A program made the position numbers and the translations under genes. The notes beneath the pieces were generated by a model. It did not search any database and had not been told where the DNA came from. It worked only from the letters and a program-made list of their open reading frames with translations. Of a stretch of DNA of 64,000 bases, positions 46,586 to 57,848 are shown piece after piece. Numbering within the stretch: the first letter of the stretch is position 1; each line of letters starts with the position of its first letter. The DNA lies in assembly GCA_021234155.1 (NCBI GenBank), contig JAJEKV010000502.1, positions 62,001 through 126,000 on the forward strand, in the 5' to 3' direction. The stretch is from Isoetes taiwanensis (taxonomy: Eukaryota; Streptophyta; Lycopodiopsida; Isoetales; Isoetaceae).

Positions 46586-47199
46586 TTACTGAACACGTTC
46601 ATGCTGCTTCAGAGTACTGTAGCGAAGCCAAGGGCCCGACATAAACAAAATATTCCCAATAAAATCCAGCCAAATGAAGGTTGTGAAAAGCCCTCTTCCA
46701 GAACCAATTTGAAACCACATATTACAACAGATGTATGGCGCCATAGCTGGCCTGAGCACCCAAACACTAAGCATATAGCACCCTGCTTGCTTCCAAGTAC
46801 TTCCTAAACGCCTCCTTTTGGATTCACTAGCCTGAATCAAGGTGATTGCATTCCACGATTAGTAAGCAAAAAAGCATTATGTTACTCGTGGAACCTGAAT
46901 CACAGAGCATATGTATGTTTTCCAATGTTCCATGTACATGACTAATTTGGAACTTTAAAACCACGGTCGGGCGGGGTAACTACCATCTCATTCATGATGT
47001 AAAGGGCAAGGCACCCACACTTGAAAGCCTCAAAAACACTAGTGCAAAGCGGAACCAAATGAATTCCCTTGAAAAATCGGGCCAGATGCGCAATAGTCGT
47101 TAGCAGAAAAGACCCAATTTCAAGTTTAGCTCTTACAGAGTCAATATGAACATGCCGAATGCATATAATCGAAGTGCAAGAGTAATGCAGGTCTAACAA
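46586..47199 (-). pseudogene. Exons of an unrecognised multi-pass membrane protein
   Basis: Two minus-strand exons fit together. The first ends at 46984 with CTSVFEAFKCGCLALYIMNEM and a GTAGTT donor. The second starts at 46831 after TTGATTCAG with ASESKRRRLGSTWKQAGCYM and ends ERVQ at a stop at 46586-46588, in frame. The predicted product has several hydrophobic segments (GSFLLTTIAHLARFF, CYMLSVWVLRPAMAPYICC, FIWLDFIGNILFMSGPW). The residue pattern looks conserved and gene-like, but I cannot name the family. A candidate first exon with start MLRRLIQVLGNTVGRTQG lies near 47373. In the first exon the frame is doubtful upstream of about 47150, so the gene may be frameshifted. Confidence 0.45.
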
Positions 47200-47399
47200 A
47201 CTTCATTTAGTAACCCTTTTGGTTCCTTTCTGGAGTTATTACTTGAGCCTCATCTCTCTTTGCTGCACATTCGTTCCAACGCAAATGCAGTGCTAGCTCT
47301 TTGGACACTCTGCCCTTGGGTTCTTCCTACAGTGTTGCCAAGAACCTGTATAAGCCGCCGAAGCATAGTGCATGCAGAGAAACGAGGGTTAGGGTTTCC

Positions 47400-49255
47400 A
47401 TCTATTCAAGGTAGCGGCTGATTACGGGGATATTAGCATCCTTATTATTTCGAAAAATCTATAAAATACACTTAGGCCTTAGTTCCTTTGTATTTTGGAA
47501 ATGCACATCTAGAATACTCGTCTCATGTGGACCATGGAATATTCCAACCAATACTCTATATGGTCAACCCTGGCCGTCTCCCCAAAACCAAGATGGCGTC
47601 AAACTCAGATTTCCATACACCCTATGATTTACAAATCATAGGATGTAGATCAACCATATATTCAATCATGGGGATCGCCTGCACATGTGAACAAGTGCCC
47701 TGCTACATACAACACAGTCTACCAGAACTTATGCATTAAAAACACAAGTTCATATCAATTGACAACTTCCCATCAATTAAGCTTATGCAAATTCGTTAAA
47801 GAAACAACCGAAAATAAAATTCAAAAAACGTGTCAGTTACAGAAACATTGCAGCAAGGGAGCATGTTCATATGTGCTCCCTGCAAGCTTCTCTACAACAA
47901 TTCCTTGAAGGGAAAAACTGATATAATAAGTTACAACCATCTCGCCCACTGCAAGAAACTTGTAGCAGGCACCCAACTTCGGACCTGCTTAAGAGCACAA
48001 ATAGAACATAGTTTTAAATGTTGCAAAAATTCAAGGACTCTTTTCTGAGGATTGAACCCCCTACCAAATTGGCAGCACCACATTTGAGAAGCACCATGCT
48101 TCAATTGATAAACTCAATAAACTTCTCATAACTCATGGTACCAGCCACAAGCACCTCGAAGACCAAGACAAGCATTCACAATCTTCTTCTATCTAACATG
48201 GTAGAAGAAATAAAACACATGGTCTTTAGTTTTAATGGAGGAGTTCAAAATGGCATTCCGTGTCCCATAGTTAAAGCAGAGCCACTGAAACAAACTAACT
48301 ATTTCCTAGCTATCTATTACCACTGAACTTGAAATGAATAAATAGAAATCACCCCTCTCAAAAAAAAGCCCAAAAGCCTCACAAAAAAACAAGGAAAATT
48401 GCGACAACTCTGCTAAAATTCAGAAAACTTCATAAAGAAGTCGTAAGGCTTCATTACCAAAATAGTTCGCAAGGACTCTGTTCAAATTGAAAAGCCTAGC
48501 TCATCCATTCTCAACTCCGGCAAGCTTCGTGCTCCACTGCCTCAGCGTGTCGCACCCTAGTCCTCAAGACGTTAGGTGTTGGCCAAAGCTAACTCTCGAA
48601 CAAACCAACTACAGAAGGAAAAAACAAAAGAGCACTGAAAACTTACGCCAACTTGATGACATCAGCCTGAATTTAGAAGTTTCCATTAATCCCTAAATTC
48701 CTCTCCCAATCTGATGGCATACCGGAGTAAAGTCAATGCTATGGTACATTGCCAGATCTTGTATCATGGGTTTGTTTCCCTTTTTTAATCCATGGCATGG
48801 CTATGCAGAGCTTCAAAATAACATGCAAATGCCCAAGGCATTTAAAAGGGAGAAAATGCATGGTTATGCAAGGAAGAGGCATCGCCACAAGGATAGCTAT
48901 AGTTGAAGCTATCTTCAGTCACTATAAAATTAAACAAAATCATCTCTAGAATAATTTCCATCTTTCAAATATCATTATATTAGGACATTTTCCTTCTTAA
49001 TACAAATTTAAGCATGGGAAATTAATTAAATTGGTATTGAAAAAATGAAAGCCATATTATAAACCTTTGCTAGAAAATGTAACAAGTGTGAATGCAAAAA
49101 CACGTATAGTTCTTGAAAATAACTATAGTATATGCTAAAGATGCAAAACAAATTAAAAAGACCAAACAATAATAAACTGCACAAAAGACACCTTTGTATT
49201 TTCACATGTACTAGTTTGCTTGATATTTAAGTAAAGTATAATGTCCTTCAAAAAA
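47400..49255. other. Unrecognised stretch
   Basis: No domain recognised in any frame. An AACCCTAACCCTCG word on the minus strand near 47390, a telo-box-like sequence often found at plant gene starts, lies just upstream of the possible MLRRL start. The rest is AT-rich. Confidence 0.45.
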
Positions 49256-50851
49256 TAGAGTATGCCTGGAAGGTTGTTGTACCATCTGCAAAGACAAAGC
49301 TTCTAGGAGTCCCCTTTGGTTTAGATATTGACATGAATGAAGCATGGGATGAAATTATCCTAAATTTACAAAGGCAACTGATTTGGTGGAGAGGTTCAAA
49401 GTTATCCTTGGCAGGTAGAATTCAAGTAGCTAAGTCAGTATTGAACAATACGCATATTTATTTGGTTTCGGTTCTATTGGCTCCAGCTTCTAAGTTTGCA
49501 GAGATAAAAAAGATTGTAAGAGATTTTGTCTGGTGTACCGATCAAGGAGGCACTGTGAAGGTGGCGTGGAAGAAATGTATGTTGTTTAAACAACAAGGAG
49601 GTCTTGGTATGTTGGATCTTTCTTTACAGGGTAAGGTCTTAGCTTCTAAGCTATTGTTATTTTTGTTGAAAGATGATTGTGCATCACGTGTATGAAGTTA
49701 CTTAAACAATCAAGAAAGAAGTGTGTGGTTTTTCATGTTTAGGTGTGAGAATTGAGCTCCCTTGGGCATTGTTATATCCATTGAAAGCTTCTTCACATGC
49801 TTCTCCAGTACTGAAAGGCTTGCTTCGGGCCTGGAAGGTAGTCCAGCAGGTGATTACATTTGATTGGGAAGCTTGTCTCCAGGCATCTTCCCCCTTTCTG
49901 TGGTTGCCTTTGTATACTCATGGACAACTACACCCGGTTTGTCGAATTTATGCATCGCATTCCCAGCCGAGGTGGAGAAGAGCGTGTATTATTTCTATTG
50001 AACAGTGGTATTTTGGTATTGATATTGCTCCTTGGCAATGGTTTGGAGACATATGGATTGTTGGATAAAGATATCGATATGGGCTTATGTAGCAAGTGCT
50101 CTTCCTCTAATTAAGAAGGTGGGTAACAAGAGATGTTGGAACTTTGTTCAAGGTATTAAAGAAGGCAAAGAAGCTAGAGTTCATGCTACTGATTGCTTAC
50201 CTCCTCAAATACTTTATCACCTTCTCGAAAATGGCACTTGGCTGAGACTTTGCCTTCTCAATGGCAATCCATCTCGGAACCTTGTTTGGTCTAAATATAA
50301 TCCTCCAAAGGTAAATGTTCTACTTTGGCGGTGATTCATCGCTCTTTGAGAGTTAATGGTTCATCGCTTTAAGCCGAGAGTAAGCCCACTTTGCCCAATG
50401 TGTGAGCGGTGCATTGAAACATTGGAGCACGCTTTTTTATATTTTGTGCGAGGAAAGTAGTCTTAGGTCCCGGGTCGCATTCTCTTTTGGAGTATCTTTG
50501 GATAGTCAAAGACTTTCTTTTGGGTATTTATCCAAATCGATGGGGTACTTCTAAAAGGATTGCATTTCACATGGCAAAGTCTTGGCTAATATGGAGTGTA
50601 TGGAAGCCGAAGGCTTAAGAAAGGTCTTTATGACAAGCGTATTTCTTCTCGTGGTGGTGCTTCAAGAAATTGTGAAGAAGTTGTATAATTGCTTCGGATC
50701 TCCAATTGGCCCGATCAGATTAAAATTCCAATATGGAGTGATCATCTAAAAAGTGATTGATGCTTGGGGACATTTCTTACTCGAAGTACTCGTAATTTTT
50801 GAGTATATAATATGAAGTAAATCATGTTCTTCAAAAAAAAAAAAAAAAAAA
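49256..50851 (+). mobile_element. LINE 3: 5'-truncated L1
   Basis: Only the end of an L1 ORF2 is present. It has the post-polymerase region (LLGVPFGLDIDMNEAWDEII, WWRGSKLSLAGRIQVAKSVL, VRDFVWCTDQGGTVKVAW, QQGGLGMLDLSLQGKVLASK) and a zf-RVT trace (LVWSKYNPPKVNVLLWR, 50288). The end is a 3' untranslated region and a poly(A) run at 50831-50851. An AAAATAGA word on both sides (near 49253 and 50848) may be the target duplication. The coding part has a stop at 49693 and later shifts. It is a different copy from LINE 2. Confidence 0.85.
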
Positions 50852-51003
50852 AATAGAAAATACAAAAAGACCATATCTGTAATGCTTTCATAGCAGTTAA
50901 TTATGACAATTGTGTTGGGTGCCTTATGACTAACCACTATGAATATCCACATCCTATTAGGTGATAACTATGAATAATTACCATGACAATAAACTCGATA
51001 TTC

Positions 51004-51115
51004 GATAAGATAAGATAAGACAAATTTTTATGTCCACGGGAACCCAACGGGTTATGGGACGACACATGCAAGGGCAACAGCCCATCTAAAACCTGGGGAC
51101 TAGGCCCCATCACCA
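51004..51115 (-). repeat. 3' end of the hairpin-bearing retroposon family, second copy
   Basis: On the minus strand this ends GTGGACATAAAAATTTG followed by a TCTTATC repeat tail. Hairpins AACCC-AAC-GGGTT, GGGC-AACA-GCCC and GGGG-ACTAGG-CCCC match those of the copy at 11770-11905 in order and spacing. Confidence 0.6.
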
Positions 51116-51165
51116 AACACAATAACCAAATATTAAAAGACTACCAAGAAGAAGAAAATGCTAAT

Positions 51166-51201
51166 GCTACAAACCGCGACCATGCTACAAACCGCGACCA
51201 T
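51166..51201. repeat. Perfect tandem duplication of an 18-mer
   Basis: GCTACAAACCGCGACCAT occurs twice with no difference. Confidence 0.95.
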
Positions 51202-51379
51202 TATAAAACATGCATTTTTATATTAGAGAACTAGCATGATTAAACACTATGGTGTTTAAATTTGTATAAAAAATCACGTTATAGAATACTTCAATTTCTA
51301 TAAGCCATGTGACAATGAAAAACCAACACAAACAACCATTGCCATATTTAAAGCGATGTCAAAAACCATGCTACAAGCC

Positions 51380-52397
51380 ATTCTAGAATGGGGCTTGCAT
51401 GAAACCAACATGGATAGTGGGTAGCCGCACACATGCGAACTACCCATGAAAAATAAAGGGAATATCCAATTATATAATTTGGACCCCATAAAATACAATG
51501 CTAAGAGATGTTTGGCTGGTGTACCTGCCGAAAGCTTATCATCGGGATTAAAAAACCCCGCCCTTTCGGGTTTTCGAGGAAAAACCCTAGTGATAAGCCT
51601 TCGGCAAGGGGCTTGGACAAACGTAAGGCAGAGAAATCGCTCCCAAAACCCATGAATGGAGAAGTCGAACAGCGGTGCCGCCGCCAACCTGCACCGCACA
51701 TCACCAACACAAAAACATAACAAAACAAACTCTCGAGTGGAGGGTCGATCACGCGTGCCACGCAAGTAAAAACAAAAACCGTCAAATAGAGGGGTCGGTC
51801 ACGCATGCCAGCGACAAATACAATAAACAAAGAAGGGGGAGGGTGGGTTCAAAAGAGAATAAGGTATTGCCGAGAGAAGAGGAAGGTGGCGAGACGTTGA
51901 TGCGAACCGCGGCGAACTCCCAACCGAGAGAAGGCATGCGCCGCATGCATGCATGCAAGACATGCATGCTCGCCCCATTCTAGAATGGCGATCCGGATGT
52001 CTCGGATTGATGGGATTCTAGAATGGGGCTCGTGATAAACCAACAAAACCGCCCGAATACCAAAGGACTTCCTTAACAAAACTAGGATCGAGGACAAAGG
52101 TCACAGGATGAAGGCCAAAAAGAAGAGCCAAGGTCGAAAGGACATGCCACAAGATGAAAGAAACGCCAAATTGGTTAAAACCAAGGAGAAGCCCCTCCCC
52201 GCCTCGGATTCAATTCAAAGAGAATAAGGTACTGGCTGAGAGAGAAGAGGAAGCTACCGATGAGACGCTGATGCGTGCCCGCCCCTAAAAAAATAGCTTA
52301 ACTCCCAACGTAGAAGGCATGCGTCGCATGCATGCATGCAAGACATTCATGCTCGCCCCATTCTAGAATGGCGATCCGATGTCTCGGATCGATGGGA
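51380..52397 (-). repeat. Dispersed 1-kb repeat, copy B
   Basis: In opposite orientation to 18142-19205 and matching it along its length, including the internal duplication (52397-52015 and 52014 onward), the GGCACGCGTGATCGACCC short duplication and the multi-hairpin motif at 51528-51604. Palindromic CCATTCTAGAATGG words are better preserved here. It is flanked on both sides by related ACTAGCATGA/TGACCAC-type sequence (51228 and 52428), which may be remnants of one older element it landed in. Confidence 0.75.
51528..51604 (-). other. Conserved multi-hairpin motif inside repeat copy B
   Basis: Outer stem CCGAAGGCTTATCA with TGATAAGCTTTCGG, one better-matched pair than copy A. Inner parts are GGGTTTT-TCCTCG-AAAACCC, CCC-GAAA-GGG and GGGGTT..AATCCC (one G-T pair). 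Confidence 0.6.
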
Positions 52398-53230
52398 CTG
52401 TCAATTTAATAAATCATGCTACAGTAGAAAACTAGCATGAATGACCACCATTGATACTAGAAGCCATGCAATAAGCTAATATTGGTTTTAATAAACCACA
52501 CTATAAGGTAAAACTAACATGAATAACCACGTATGAGTTATAAAAACCACTATGTTATGTGTTTTTTACTAAGAATAATTTTTTTAGCATAAGAAACCAC
52601 ATCTATGGGGGTTTTTCAGTGGTTTATTATAGTGGTTAAATTTTTGGGTGCCTTGTGTTACATGTCATCCTACAAAAGTTTGAAAAGTTTGAAGACTGTA
52701 AGCAACATCATAAAAATTCTTGTTATTCTTTGAAATGTAGTTCTTGTTGTTCTTGAAATGCAGATAAAAAAACTTGTTGTTCTTGAAATGCAGATCAAAA
52801 AACTTGTAAACGGTGTGTCAATAAATGAACTACTGAATTTTTGTAGTAATAAGTAGGTGAACTTGGTGAAAAATTGATGTTGACCTTGAAAGATCTAATT
52901 AACATTATAGAATTTGCTTACTTGGATTTCAAAATGTGTAACATCTCTTTCTTGTCTTGTTGTAAACTTTGGCATACAACTGCGACCATACATGATTCCG
53001 ATAAAATTTGTGTGCTTGACTACCGTTGTTCTTCGGCTTCACCTTCACCTCGAACACCTCATTCCTCCACCACAAGGTTGGGGTGTTCCTCTACCCCAAG
53101 GTTGTCATATTGCTAGTTATAGCATAGGGCTAGTTATAGCATATATTGTAGGGGGTATGGAGGCCTTGTTTGCATGATTGTGATCACATTTTGCAAACAC
53201 ATTGAGGAATATTTCTAAAAACCACTAATT
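52398..53230. other. AT-rich sequence with short repeats
   Basis: ACTAGCATGAATGACCACC, ACTAACATGAATAACCACG and related words recur between 52420 and 52560. TTGTTCTTGAAATGCAGAT recurs at about 52746 and 52778. No gene recognised. The frame near 52900-53100 has no domain. Confidence 0.45.
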
Positions 53231-53275
53231 GATAAGATAAGATAAGATAAGATAAATTTTTACGTCCACATGTTA
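53231..53275 (-). repeat. GATAA array and terminal part of the retroposon family, third copy
   Basis: Five GATAA units on the plus strand, then ATTTTTACGTCCACAT. On the minus strand this is GTGGACGTAAAAATTTATC plus a TTATC tail, the same end as the copies at 11770 and 51004. Only the very end is kept. Confidence 0.55.
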
Positions 53276-53309
53276 TGTGGTGCAACAATGTTTATAACTA
53301 GCTCTCCCC

Positions 53310-53660
53310 TTAGGCTGGGTTCACATGCATCTTTAGGCTGGGTTCACATGCACCTTCATGACCCTCACCATCACGTAAAAGGGCTCACCATTTTACGTCC
53401 ACCATCGCCCACCATCGCCAATTTGCACTGGGCAAAACAGGCCCCCTCTCCGACGATGGTGGCATGTGAACCGGCCCTTAGAGCCGATTCACATTCAGTG
53501 AAGGTGCCATCATCGTCGTGTAAAAAGGCTCGTGTAAAAAGGCTCGCCCATTTACATGCACCATCATCTGCCATCACCAAATAGCACAAGACAAAACAGG
53601 GCCCCTCTTCGGCGATGGTTGGGCCCTTCGGCGATGGTTGCATGTGAACCCAGCCTTAGG
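53310..53660. repeat. Tandem pair of MITE-like elements
   Basis: Element 1 (about 53333-53480) starts TTAGGCTGGGTTCACATGCA and ends GGCATGTGAACCGGCCCTTA. Element 2 (about 53481-53660) starts GAGCCGATTCACATTCAG and ends TGCATGTGAACCCAGCCTTA. The outermost ends are inverse complements at 19 of 20 positions. The left terminal sequence is also duplicated (53310 and 53333). Internal parts (CCATCGCC, CAAAACAGG-CCCCTCT, GGCGATGGT) match between the two. No coding capacity. Confidence 0.65.
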
Positions 53661-54506
53661 AACGATTTACATGTGCCCTTGAGGAGAGTCATCCACGAAA
53701 AAAGACTAGCTCTTATTTGCGGCCGTCACCACTTTTTCTTCGATATCGTTTCTTTATGTTTCTCTAGGCAAAACATGGCACTATCATGACGATGATGCTG
53801 GTGCATGTAAACTTTTTAGTGTAAAAAAACGCCTAGGCTATTAGTGTCAAAGGCTGAAATAAAACTCAAATCTTAGACGGTTTAAAGATATGGCCCTGAT
53901 TAGGTCTTCCACGTGCTAAGAATAAGGGAGATGAAGGGGTGAGGATACCAAGGGGGCTGAGAAGATCTGTTGATTAGATTAGAAAAAGACACAAGTATTT
54001 ATGAAGCAAGGAGTATAAGCTATAATATATACGCTAGGGATATATATACATTAAGTGCAGGAATAGACCATGGGCCATAAAAGTTTTTGAAACGAACGAA
54101 TGGTGGCAATGCCAAATATAGGGGGGGCATATTGTCACGATCAACCATTGACGCGAAAAGATTTCCCACATTCATTATTTATAGCCAACCCTCTGCATAC
54201 GTGGCATCCACATCCAACGACCTCCCGCCGCCAACCCACGCCCCATCCCAGCCGTCCGTTGGCCCGGCGACGGACGGCCCGATCCTCCCCGCCCCCAACG
54301 GCTCGATGTCGCTGGAGAGTACAGGCCGTAGGCCGCACGTGCGGGCCCTTTTTTACCGTCCCGATTTACCAGGAGATGGCAGTAACTAAGCAAAAAGGAT
54401 TCCATTGGGGAAATGTAATTTCATGGTTTTGCGACCTAGGTTGAAGGCGGCGATGGCTGTTTTCTTTTCTTGATTCGTCGGTCCTCGACCTTTGGAAGCT
54501 CTGGCT
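53661..54506 (+). other. ARID-HMG upstream region
   Basis: Contains a partial third MITE-like start (AACGATTTACATGTGCCCTT at 53661), AT-rich TATATATACATT (54040) and then a GC-rich segment at 54200-54350 that fits a 5' untranslated region or CpG-rich promoter. No separate gene recognised. Confidence 0.4.
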
Positions 54507-57500
54507 ATGGCGGATTTATCCCCCGCCGCGCCGGATTTAGGGCCCCCAAGCCCCTCCCCGGCTTCTTTTTCGTCTCCTCAGCTCCCTGCCGAATTAAATT
54601 TTGCCTCCAGTAGCCCGTTCCAGCCTCAGAATCCTTCGGATGAGCCTGTTCCCCGCCCTCCTTCCCCCCTTCCTCATCCTTGCTTGCCCAAAGACTCTGA
54701 TGCAGCCCTTTTGATTGGCCTTCGCGACGGTCCTTCCGGGTGGCGGATTGATTCTTGCTCCAAAATTTCTTCCTCCAATTCACCAGGAAATGATCTGCAG
54801 CCCGTTGATCCGAAACAAGAGCCCCCTGCTGAGAAATCTCTGCAGAAGTCTGCAGAAAAGACTCCTGATCGCAGCTTCGACAATGGCACCCAGCAGGTCG
54901 ACTTTTTGAAGCATGCAAGGCCCAGGATCGACTTGCAAGAGCCTCCGGAGATGGAGCCCGAGGCAGAAATGGATATTGATAATGCAGCAGGACATGCAAG
55001 TTCTGTGACAAACGAAAATCAACAACCTGCGTATGAGAGCTTTTCTAAAGGTAGCCTTTCTTCCATTCCCGAAGGTTGTGCTTCCAATTCTGCTTCGGAT
55101 TTGAACTCGCCAGAGTGTGAAGTAAAACATGGACTGGAGAAATCTTCGCCGGAAAAGCCCAAGAGCGCAAATGGGTCGAAAAATTTGGTGTTCGACATTA
55201 AGCGAGAATCTGTCTCAGGCTTACCTTTTGAGCCTTCTAAGACTGTGGGGGATAAGATTGAGAAAAGTTCCGCAACTGTAATACCGTGGTTGCATTGCAA
55301 GGCGGAAGAGTTTGTGCCCAAGAAGCAGAAGGTTTCTCCCCATCATAGCTTACAGGAGAACCGTTACGAACAACACAGGAACTCCCCGTTTCAGCAATAT
55401 GAACAGCCAGATAGCCGGAAGCATCAGCTACCTAAGCTCTCATCTGGGCATTCAGAACAACATATAGAATCCCGGAAGCATGATTCTGATTATTTTCAAC
55501 AGCAAAAACATGCAGAAGGGTCCATATTGAATGCAGTTCCTCTCTCTCCTTTGCAGAAACTTGGTTCCTCTATTCTTCCTGTTGCTACTGTTTGCCATCC
55601 TCAGATCTATCCTTTGCCTCTTGCTAACCATGAAGAAGTAATTCGTAGCCCCGAGTTGTTTAGAGATACCTTGATCAAATTCCATGCTTCTCTGTGGGGA
55701 AAGTTTACGTGAGTGCATGCAAACCAATCTATACAATTACTGTTCATTTCTTACTGTTCACATCACTTTTTGGCATGTTTTTTATGTTTGCATGGTGTGC
55801 AGTATTCCAAGGATCGGGGGGAAACAGTTAGACCTGTATCTCCTTTATCGAAGTGTTACTGATCGTGGAGGATTGCAGCAGGTAAGATTTATATGCAGTT
55901 CTTTAGTTGGCATGCCGTCCATTTTCTACAAAATAATTGTGCTTCTGGCTACCCATACAACGTGTGTGTTTCAAATTTTTTTGATATGGGTTGTTGCTAT
56001 TGCCATGCAGCGAGACTTATTAGACCTTACCGTTTTTCTGGAACCATGTCAGATGCATGCACACTATCTTAACGAATAAATATTAAGATATAGCAAGGCA
56101 TAGCGATTAACAATCTACTGGTGAAAGACTCTCTCGAATGCAAGCATAATAAAAATACAAACATGGAACGATGGGGTCAGAGCAAAGAAGTTGAAATAGA
56201 CCTCATTTTTTAGAACATGTTTAAAGAAAAATATGTGCTTTGACATTGTCAACGATTTGTCAGTAAGTTGTGTTGCTTTACATCAGGTCATTGAAGATGG
56301 GAGATGGTCAGAAATTGAGAAATCGTTCAGTTTCTCTCCCTCTACGACGAAACGATCTCTTGTTTTACAGAAATACTACATCAGTCTGCTGTACCACTAT
56401 GAGCAAGCCTACTTTTTCAGAATCAAGGGACCACTTGTTTTTCCTCCTGGTAGCTGCTGTTCTGAATTTTCAGGTCCTGAACAGATTATTTTGTTCTGAT
56501 CCCTCTTTGTGTAATCAGCTTTGTTGCCAAGTCCTATACCCGAACCTTCAACTGAAGTTGCATGTGAACCTGAGGAACAGTTTTCGGGTGGAAAGCGAAA
56601 GGCAATGGATTCTCCAACCGGAGGTGTAAAGTCTTTGAAAGACTGTTAATTCTTTTTATCATGCACTACTTGGATAAAGAATGATGAAGCAGCTCGTGTT
56701 CTGGTGTTCTAATTTCTTAAATTGCTCTTGATTTTATTAGTAATGGATTGAAAAAGATTAACCTATGTTGACTTTAGCTTGCTGGGTGATGAATGTTTAG
56801 GTTTGAAGGAGCTAACACCAAGAAAACGGAGGATGGACATCCCATCTCTTGAAGGTTTAATGTTCTTCTTAGCAAGTGTTTAAGTTTTACGTAATTTTCT
56901 TGTTTCCTGTTCAATGAAATGCCTTTATTTAGCTATCCTTATTGTGAATGCAGAAGACCCTTCTGCAGTTATAGGACATACAGTTACTGGTGCCATAGAA
57001 GAAAAAATTGAGCACGGCTACCTAGTTACAGTAATGCTTGGCAGTGAAAAGTTGAGGGGCATCTTATATAGTGTCCCTTCTAGCAGTGATGTGCCCCAGT
57101 TTGTTTCAGTGCCTGCTCTTGCAAGTGCAACTAGCACCTCAATTATGTATGCAGAACAGGAAGGAGGTTTGTCCATGAAAAGACAAAAGAGACCCAAATC
57201 ATCACGAAAAGATCCAAATGCACCCAAGTACAACAGGAGTGCATATAACTTTTTCTTTGCTGAGCAGCATTCAAGATTGAGAGTGCTTCATCCAAATAAG
57301 GATAGAGGGATTAGCAGAATGATTGGGGACTTATGGAGCAACCTCACAGAGGAACAAAAGCTGGTAATATTGTATATTAAGTACTATTTCTCACTACTCT
57401 TTTGTCTGAAATGTTTGCTTTGCAGCCATATCAAGAGCGGGGCATGAAGGACAAAGAACGATACAAGAAAGAAATTCGTGAGTATAAAGAGAAGAAAATG

Positions 57501-57848
57501 CAGAACACTAATCAGAGTGTGGTTAAAGAAATCGAGCATCATAGTAGGGTCGAAACACATGGTAATCATCTTGATATCAACAAGACATATCAGCTTCCTG
57601 TGGAAAGTCAAGTTATTCCACAAGTTTGTGAACATAAAATGACAGCTGACCATGTTGGGAGCAGCAGACCAAGTCAGACAGATAGCGATGATTCTGACTC
57701 TGATGTTGACGGGGGTAACTCTGAATTCTATGTTTCTTTCAATAAGCCCAATACAGCCACGGTTCCTTTCAAGGTAAAACAACAAGATGGGAGGACAGAA
57801 GGTGTGGAGCCTTCTTTGTCTGTTTGCCAATTAGGTGCTTATGGCTAG
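54507..57848 (+). CDS. ARID/BRIGHT and HMG-box DNA-binding protein, seven exons
   Basis: Coding exons are 54507-55708, 55803-55881, 56287-56449, 56519-56623, 56801-56854, 56954-57363 and 57426-57848. All join in frame with GT/AG borders, giving 811 residues. ATG 54507 (MADLSPAAPDLG) is the first in-frame ATG. Residues 1-380 are Pro/Ser-rich and low in complexity, with a basic PKKQKV patch near 271. The ARID domain spans about 382-475 (LFRDTLIKFHASLWGKFT, IPRIGGKQLDLYLLYRSVTD, YYISLLYHYEQAYFFR). A Tudor-like plant-specific segment follows (IGHTVTGAIEEKIEHGYLVT), then an HMG box at about 619-690 (KDPNAPKYNRSAYNFFFAEQ, RMIGDLWSNLTEEQKLPYQE) and an acidic SDDSDSDVD tail. This matches plant ARID-HMGB proteins, which bend DNA in the nucleus and affect transcription. 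The long N-terminal extension makes it about twice the usual length. No disruption was seen, so it is probably active. Confidence 0.93.

Noticed and set aside
54492-54506. Upstream TTG start of the ARID-HMG frame
   Set aside because: The first ATG in frame is at 54507; a non-ATG start is not needed and is unusual in plant nuclear genes.
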